From assembly GCA_035995985.1 (NCBI GenBank), contig DASYJY010000116.1:1-9761 (forward strand): a DNA stretch of 9,761 bases, read 5' to 3'. Of this stretch, positions 5,760 through 9,761 are shown one piece after another; position 1 is the first letter of the stretch; each line of letters opens with the position of its first letter. The notes beneath the pieces are model-generated. The model made no database searches. It had not been told where the DNA came from and saw nothing but the letters and a program-made list of their open reading frames with translations. A program made the position numbers and the translations under genes. The stretch is from JADGNZ01 sp035995985. GTDB taxonomy: Bacteria; Acidobacteriota; Thermoanaerobaculia; Gp7-AA8.

Positions 5760-5787
5760 AGTGTATGTGAATGCGCACGATTGACAA
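5760..5787 (-). promoter_or_regulatory. Probable folE promoter
   Basis: On the minus strand TTGTCA (5787-5782) and TACACT (5765-5760) are spaced by 16 nt. The -10 ends 8 nt before ATG 5751, so the mRNA would be leaderless or nearly so. The -35 overlaps the -35 of the rightward promoter on the other strand. Confidence 0.5.
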
Positions 5788-5810
5788 CTGAATGAGCGTT
5801 CATTCATACT
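5781..5810 (+). promoter_or_regulatory. Probable promoter of the acyl-CoA dehydrogenase gene
   Basis: A perfect -35 TTGACA (5781-5786) and a -10-like CATACT (5805-5810) are spaced by 18 nt. Transcription would start near 5817, giving a leader of about 60 nt that contains the Shine-Dalgarno sequence. A FadR-type palindrome fills the spacer. Confidence 0.6.
5789..5806. promoter_or_regulatory. FadR-type operator palindrome
   Basis: TGAATGAGCGTTCATTCA is a perfect 7-4-7 palindrome. It matches the TGAATGA-N4-TCATTCA arms known for Bacillus subtilis FadR (YsiA), a TetR-family repressor of beta-oxidation genes that is released by long-chain acyl-CoA. It lies between -35 and -10 of the promoter that serves an acyl-CoA dehydrogenase, an ideal position for repression. 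No TetR-family gene is in the window. Confidence 0.75.
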
Positions 5811-5862
5811 CCGCCGCACCTGCCAACCCGCGGCGGCCTCGTTTTTGTAATCAGCCGCGATC

Positions 5863-5869
5863 AAAGGAG
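5863..5869 (+). promoter_or_regulatory. Shine-Dalgarno that fixes the acyl-CoA dehydrogenase start
   Basis: AAAGGAG ends 6 nt before ATG 5876. The frame stays open upstream to an ATG at 5792, but that codon lies inside the operator and upstream of the likely transcript start, so 5876 is the real start. Confidence 0.9.
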
Positions 5870-5875
5870 TTTTCC

Positions 5876-7777
5876 ATGGCCGAAGTCAAATCACAGGGCG
5901 CCGTCGATGCGATGGACGTTGCCGAAGGTGCACGCGAGACCGAGTGGGAAAAGCCGTCGTTCGTCGGCGACCTTTTCCTCGGCAAACTCAATCTCGATCT
6001 GATCCATCCGTTCCCCGAACAGCCGGCCGATGACAAGGCCGAAGCCGACGATTTCCTCGGCCGTCTCGAGCGCTTCCTCGCCGAGAACGTCGACGCCGAC
6101 AAGATCGACGAGCAGGGCGAATACGACTACTCGCTGTTCGATGGTCTGAACCAGCTCGGCGCCTGGGGCATGAAGATTCCGAAGGAGTACGGCGGCCTCG
6201 GATTCAGCGCCACGAACTACAACCGCGCCATCGGCCTCGTCGCGACGTGGTGCGGCTCGACAGTCGCGTGGTTGTCGGCGCATCAATCGATCGGCGTTCC
6301 GCAGCCGCTCAAACTTTTCGGCACGCCCGAGCAGAAGAAAAAGTATTTGCCGCGTCTCGCCAAGGGCGCCATCTCCGCCTTCGCGCTGACGGAGCCCGGC
6401 GTGGGATCCGATCCCGCGAAGATGGAGACGACCGCGGTCAAGTCGCCGGACGGCAAGGGATGGATCATCAACGGCGAGAAACTCTGGTGCACCAACGCCA
6501 CTAAGGCCGAACTGCTCGTGGTGATGGCGCGAACCGCGCCCAAAATCGTCAACGGCAAAGAGAAAAAGCAGATCACCGCCTTCATTGTCGAGACGAGCTC
6601 GCCCGGCTTCTCGATCGAGCATCGCTGCCAATTCATGGGTCTGCGCGGCATCGGCAACGCGCTCATCAAGTTCGAAAACGTTTTCGTCCCGAACGAGAAC
6701 CTCCTCTGGGGCGAAGGCCTCGGACTGAAGCTCGCGTTGATCACACTCAACACCGGACGTCTCACGATTCCCGCCGGCTGCGCAGCGGCGGGCCGCAAGA
6801 TGGTCGACATCGCCAAAGAGTGGGCGAACGAGCGCGTGCAGTGGGGCGCGCCGATCGGCAAGCACGAAGCGGTTGCCGCGAAGATCGCCTGGATGGCGTC
6901 GCACACGTTTGCGATGGAAGCGATCGTGTGGCTGACCTCGGGCTTGGCCGATCGGGGCAACGTCGATCTCCGCCTCGAAGCGGCGATGGCGAAACTCTTC
7001 AACACTGAAGTGGCGTGGCAGATCAGCGATCACCTCGTGCAGATCCGCGGCGGACGCGGATACGAAACCGCGCGCTCCCTTCGTGAACGCGGCGAGAAGG
7101 ACTATCCGGTCGAGCGGATCCTGCGCGACATGCGCATCAACCGCATCTTCGAAGGGACGAGCGAAATCCAGCATCTCTTCATCGCCCGCGAAGCCGTCGA
7201 CCCGCACATGAAACGCGGCTACAAAATCCTTCAGCCGGAAACGCCGACCGGCGAAAAGCTCAGCGCCGCGGCCAAAGCGGGCGTGCACTACGCCGGCTGG
7301 TATCCGTCGCGCTACATCGGCTGGTCGCACTTCCCGAAGTTCGGCGCGTTCGGAAAACTCTCCGGCCACATGGGATATATCGAGCGCAACTCACGCCATC
7401 TGTCGCGCTCGATCTTTCACGCCATGATGCGCTTCCAGGCCAAGCTGGAACGGAAGCAGATGGTGCTCTTCCGCATCGTCGACATCGGCACCGATCTCTT
7501 CGCCATGGCTGCCGCGATCAGCTACGCCACGATGCTCGCGAAGAAGGGCGGCGCCGAAAAGAAGAACGCCATCGACCTCGCCGACGTCTTCTGTCGCGAA
7601 GCGCGCATGCGCATCGACGCCAACTTCCACAATCTCTTCACCGACCACGACGACGCCGCCTATCGCCTCGTCACGCACCTGCTCAAGGGCGAGTTCGACT
7701 GGTTCAAAGGCCAGGTCGTCGAGCCGGTCATGCCGACGCCGGAGCAGGTCGAAGAAGCGATGGCCAAGCTGGCCTAG
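5876..7777 (+). CDS. Acyl-CoA dehydrogenase, long/very-long-chain type
   Basis: The 633-residue FAD-dependent dehydrogenase introduces the alpha-beta double bond in acyl-CoA, the first step of beta-oxidation, and passes electrons to ETF. The core (about 60-450) contains the flavin/substrate motif T-E-P-G-V-G-S-D (172-179), the L-W-C-T-N-A strand, R-G-x-R-G-Y-E near the end of the core, and R-I-F-E-G-T-S-E-I-Q, whose Glu426 is the expected catalytic base. About 180 helical residues follow, as in VLCAD/ACAD9 and in bacterial FadE homologues of about 600 residues that form dimers; short- and medium-chain enzymes (about 380) lack them. There is no signal peptide or transmembrane helix; VLCAD-type enzymes associate peripherally with membranes. 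The start is fixed by AAAGGAG. It is a single-gene transcript behind a FadR-type operator. Its stop codon touches repeat copy C. Confidence 0.95.
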   Translation: MAEVKSQGAVDAMDVAEGARETEWEKPSFVGDLFLGKLNLDLIHPFPEQPADDKAEADDFLGRLERFLAENVDADKIDEQGEYDYSLFDGLNQLGAWGMKIPKEYGGLGFSATNYNRAIGLVATWCGSTVAWLSAHQSIGVPQPLKLFGTPEQKKKYLPRLAKGAISAFALTEPGVGSDPAKMETTAVKSPDGKGWIINGEKLWCTNATKAELLVVMARTAPKIVNGKEKKQITAFIVETSSPGFSIEHRCQFMGLRGIGNALIKFENVFVPNENLLWGEGLGLKLALITLNTGRLTIPAGCAAAGRKMVDIAKEWANERVQWGAPIGKHEAVAAKIAWMASHTFAMEAIVWLTSGLADRGNVDLRLEAAMAKLFNTEVAWQISDHLVQIRGGRGYETARSLRERGEKDYPVERILRDMRINRIFEGTSEIQHLFIAREAVDPHMKRGYKILQPETPTGEKLSAAAKAGVHYAGWYPSRYIGWSHFPKFGAFGKLSGHMGYIERNSRHLSRSIFHAMMRFQAKLERKQMVLFRIVDIGTDLFAMAAAISYATMLAKKGGAEKKNAIDLADVFCREARMRIDANFHNLFTDHDDAAYRLVTHLLKGEFDWFKGQVVEPVMPTPEQVEEAMAKLA

Positions 7778-7820
7778 CCGGCACGGCCGGCAGCGTAGGT
7801 TGCCCGAGACTCATTCGACA
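7777..7820 (+). repeat. GC-rich dispersed repeat, copy C
   Basis: The repeat starts on the last base of the dehydrogenase stop codon. GCCGGCACGGCCGGC (7777-7791) is itself an imperfect hairpin (GCCGG/CCGGC), and the segment 7781-7804 matches copy A at 22 of 24 positions. A perfect 15-nt inverted copy occurs at 7917-7931. Confidence 0.65.
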
Positions 7821-7836
7821 TTGCAGTCTTGAGCTT

Positions 7837-7877
7837 CTGCCGCGCAGGCTCGGTGAGTCTGCGCGGTAGTAACTTTT
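7837..7877 (+). terminator. Probable terminator hairpin, dehydrogenase / zinc-ribbon convergence
   Basis: An 11-bp stem (CTGCCGCGCAG at 7837-7847 with CTGCGCGGTAG at 7859-7869, one G-T wobble) closes an 11-nt loop and is followed by TAACTTTT. It sits between two convergent genes. The T-run follows it in the rightward direction only. Confidence 0.6.
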
Positions 7878-7899
7878 GAATCGGAATGGTGGCTGAGCC

Positions 7900-7931
7900 T
7901 TGGGCGATCAAACGCCGCCGGCCGTGCCGGC
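7900..7931 (-). repeat. GC-rich dispersed repeat, copy D (inverted)
   Basis: On the minus strand GCCGGCACGGCCGGC (7931-7917) is identical to the start of copy C; GGCGTT and a GCCC-containing tail follow, resembling copies A and C. The 15-nt part encodes the last residues of the zinc-ribbon protein (A-G-T-A-G), so that protein's C-terminus may derive from the repeat. Confidence 0.55.
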
Positions 7932-8144
7932 AATCTTCTCCTCATCGTCCGCCGTCTCGCTGCCTTTGTAGGTGGCGAGACAGCGGCCGCAGAGAAACGC
8001 GTTGTTCGCGTCACCGGGAGCGGGGACGAAGCCGTCGCGGTTGACGACTTCGAGGAAACAGGCCGTGTACTCCTCCGGCAACTCGCCGCGAACGGTTGCG
8101 GTGCGGCCGCAATCGCGGCAGACGAGCTGCGTCTGACCTTCCAT
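7908..8144 (-). CDS. Small zinc-ribbon protein of unknown function
   Basis: The 78-residue protein contains two CxxC knuckles, C9-R-D-C12-G and C52-G-R-C55-L, separated by 39 residues, the usual layout of a treble-clef or zinc-ribbon fold. A further Cys29 is isolated. The segment between the knuckles is hydrophilic with a possible short beta hairpin (A-C-F-L-E-V-V-N-R-D-G-F). The acidic tail after residue 60 ends in G-T-A-G-G-V, encoded by a dispersed repeat. The ATG at 8144 lies 2 nt after the TAG of the M49 peptidase gene, so translation is probably coupled and the two form an operon; a weak GAGAAG within the peptidase gene is the only Shine-Dalgarno candidate. I do not recognise a named family. 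It could bind nucleic acid or a protein partner. Confidence 0.75.
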   Translation of the reverse strand: MEGQTQLVCRDCGRTATVRGELPEEYTACFLEVVNRDGFVPAPGDANNAFLCGRCLATYKGSETADDEEKIAGTAGGV

Positions 8145-8146
8145 GA

Positions 8147-9761
8147 CTACTTCTCGCCCGCCGCGGCGAAGACCGGCGTGATGTCGACCGGGATGTCTCT
8201 CAGCACCATGTTCACCGCGGCCATCTCGAGCGTCTGTTTGCCGTACTTGTCGAGCAGCGTTTTGGCGCGGGCGTAATCGCCGGTCGCTTCGATGGTCAGC
8301 AGCTCCGTTGCGAGATCACGGACGGCGTCGCGCGATTTCGCGAAATCGACCGTGTACGTGCCGCCGGCAATCGGCGTCACCGCGCCGCGCTCGCGCAGCC
8401 AGTTCCATTGGACGGCCGTGCCGCGGCCGTGCGCCTCGCCGACGCCGAAGCGCGTCGAGCGGAACATGAGGCCCGCATAGGTCGTCAAGAGCTGGCGCTC
8501 GTCGAACGCGGTCACGAGTCCGTGTTGCTGCGCGTACATCAGATTCCAGACGCCGAGGACGTCGGCTTTGCATTCTTCGATGGTGGAGTAGAGCTCCTTC
8601 AGCGGGATGCGCACCTCCACGCGTTTGCCGTCCGGCTGCGTGAGGAATCCCGGCCCGAGTCCGTGCGAAAGCTCGTGGAAGAGGACGTGATTGAAGAACG
8701 CGTCGAACGACACGAGACTCGTCAGCGACGGATCGAGCACGCGCATCGCGATTGGCTTGCCGCTCTGGCGGAACTTGGCATCCATCACGTTCTTGAGCAG
8801 GACCTTCTTCGATCCTTTTTTCTCGCGGACCACTTCGTCGTTGGGAAGATTGAACGCTGCGGTCTGTACGCCGCGGCGCGCATCGCCGGCGGTGTAGAGC
8901 TCCTGCACGACCTTGATCGGCGACTCGCTGCCGCGATTGGGATTCTTGTACTGTTCCGGCTCCGGAAGATTGCGCTCCATGTCCGGCAGCGCGTGGGCGT
9001 ATGCCGCCAGCTTCGCGCTCTCCGGCTTGTCGACGACGGTGACGAACGATTCGAACGAAGCTTTGTAATTAAAAAGATTGTCCTCGTAGACCTCGTACGT
9101 TCCGATCACGACTTCGATGTTGCCGGCGAGATCCATCCAGGCCATGTCGCTCTCGCGGTAGTCGCCGGTCGCGAACGCGTCCGCGCGCAGCGTCAGAAAA
9201 CGCTTCAGCGTCGGATCGTTCGTGATCGCAGCGGCCTCGCGCAGTTTCGCCGCAGCGGGATCGAGGAAGTCTTTGTAAAACGCGGAGTACGGAATGGCCA
9301 CGAGGTTCGTCCCGTCGCGGCGGACCACGGTGAAGAGTCCCTCCAGCTCGTCCTTCTGCGCCGGGTGCGCGGCTACGTAGCGTTCGAATTCTTCCTTGGT
9401 CATGTCGGGCGGATAGAACGCCGCACCGGCCGGCTTCTTCGCGGTTCCGACAAAGGGTTCATCGTCCTTCAGTCGATCCCACGGACCTTTATTGGCGATG
9501 AAGTAGTCGTACGTGGCACCGCCCTGCTTCGCCAGCTGTTCGCGCCACGCCGGATTCTCCTCGGAGACCTGACGCCAGTAGATCTCGTCGATCTGCTTCG
9601 ACGCCTCGATGAGTTTCGCAACGACCTGCCGCTCGTTGTCGTCGAGCAGCGAGCGGTCATAGTCGATGACGGTGCGCGGCAGTTGCGCCATTCGCCGCAC
9701 AGCATCGGGAGCGGCGGCGGGTGCGGAAGTGGTGGTAGTCATAGTCGATGTCTGGCAGGCC
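8147..9761 (-). CDS. M49-family (dipeptidyl-peptidase-III-like) zinc metallopeptidase, 5' end outside window
   Basis: 531 residues are visible from the first ATG (9742). Zinc motif 1 is H356-E-L-S-H360-G-L-G-P-G and motif 2 is E389-E390-C-K-A-D394, the HExxH/EExxAD pair of bacterial M49 homologues; eukaryotic DPP III has the longer HELLGH form. By analogy H356, H360 and E390 bind zinc and E357 is the catalytic base. DPP III removes dipeptides from peptide N-termini. ATG 9742 has no Shine-Dalgarno sequence. The frame stays open to the window edge, where the codons read A-C-Q-T-S-T before M, followed by T-T-T-T-S-A-P-A-A-A-P. A Cys after Ala and then a low-complexity linker is what a lipobox and lipoprotein tether look like. 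I therefore infer that the true start lies beyond 9761 and that the enzyme is a membrane-anchored lipoprotein. The zinc-ribbon gene follows at 2 nt. Confidence 0.88.
   Translation of the reverse strand, partial: ACQTSTMTTTTSAPAAAPDAVRRMAQLPRTVIDYDRSLLDDNERQVVAKLIEASKQIDEIYWRQVSEENPAWREQLAKQGGATYDYFIANKGPWDRLKDDEPFVGTAKKPAGAAFYPPDMTKEEFERYVAAHPAQKDELEGLFTVVRRDGTNLVAIPYSAFYKDFLDPAAAKLREAAAITNDPTLKRFLTLRADAFATGDYRESDMAWMDLAGNIEVVIGTYEVYEDNLFNYKASFESFVTVVDKPESAKLAAYAHALPDMERNLPEPEQYKNPNRGSESPIKVVQELYTAGDARRGVQTAAFNLPNDEVVREKKGSKKVLLKNVMDAKFRQSGKPIAMRVLDPSLTSLVSFDAFFNHVLFHELSHGLGPGFLTQPDGKRVEVRIPLKELYSTIEECKADVLGVWNLMYAQQHGLVTAFDERQLLTTYAGLMFRSTRFGVGEAHGRGTAVQWNWLRERGAVTPIAGGTYTVDFAKSRDAVRDLATELLTIEATGDYARAKTLLDKYGKQTLEMAAVNMVLRDIPVDITPVFAAAGEK

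Noticed and set aside
5752..5787. TTG start for folE at 5787
   Set aside because: It would add 12 residues from DNA that holds the overlapping promoters, and no Shine-Dalgarno sequence precedes it.
5792..5875. 28-residue N-terminal extension of the acyl-CoA dehydrogenase from ATG 5792
   Set aside because: This ATG is within the operator palindrome and upstream of the predicted transcript start, and the extension is Pro/Arg-rich without family similarity.
5891..7369. 492-codon open frame antisense to the acyl-CoA dehydrogenase
   Set aside because: It is a shadow of codon bias in GC-rich DNA: its Arg/Glu/Ala/Asp-rich translation shows no motif, while the sense strand encodes a full dehydrogenase with a Shine-Dalgarno sequence.

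Overview
This is a GC-rich bacterial chromosomal segment of housekeeping and metabolic genes. There are no phage genes, insertion sequences or CRISPR arrays. The gene set suggests a free-living Gram-negative-type bacterium: signal peptidase I, an LTxxQ (Spy/CpxP-like) periplasmic protein, an M49 peptidase with a probable lipoprotein signal, a Ycf46-like AAA ATPase and a VLCAD-type acyl-CoA dehydrogenase. Acidobacteriota or a neighbouring phylum is my best guess. That is inferred from protein style and is not proven.

Layout, left to right. (1) 12-875 is a translation cluster: tRNA-Arg(ACG), tadA, tRNA-Ser(CGA) and tRNA-Ser(GGA). TadA is the deaminase that converts A34 of tRNA-Arg(ACG) to inosine, so enzyme and substrate are neighbours. 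The 3' end of tadA runs 22 nt into tRNA-Ser(CGA). (2) 930-1304 (-) is a small four-helix membrane protein. (3) 1407-1889 (+) is an exported rhodanese-like protein whose frame contains one in-frame TGA at a position that is Cys in related proteins. A short hairpin with a G in its apical loop lies 21 nt beyond the TGA, so the gene is best read as a candidate selenoprotein. (4) 1919-2581 (-) is lepB, convergent with (3) across a strong terminator. (5) 2731-3480 (+) is a Spy-like protein with an internally duplicated LTxxQ unit, followed by a textbook terminator. (6) 3573-5060 (+) is a Ycf46-like AAA ATPase. (7) 5077-5751 (-) is folE. (8) 5876-7777 (+) is a long-chain-type acyl-CoA dehydrogenase, divergent from folE. 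Its promoter spacer holds a perfect 18-bp palindrome of the Bacillus FadR type. (9) 7908-8144 (-) is a small zinc-ribbon protein, translationally coupled to (10) 8147-9761 (-), an M49 dipeptidyl-peptidase-III-like metallopeptidase that runs off the right edge.

Two patterns cut across the genes. First, a short GC-rich repeat family (core GCACGGCCGGCAGCG) occurs four times, always at the 3' end of a gene; two copies are inverted around a 125-nt spacer. Second, four genes without a Shine-Dalgarno sequence (tadA, the membrane protein, the AAA ATPase and folE) each have a TANNNT hexamer 7-9 nt before ATG, which suggests leaderless transcription. The genes for the rhodanese, the Spy-like protein and the acyl-CoA dehydrogenase have clear Shine-Dalgarno sequences instead. 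No gene-free stretch exceeds 300 nt.
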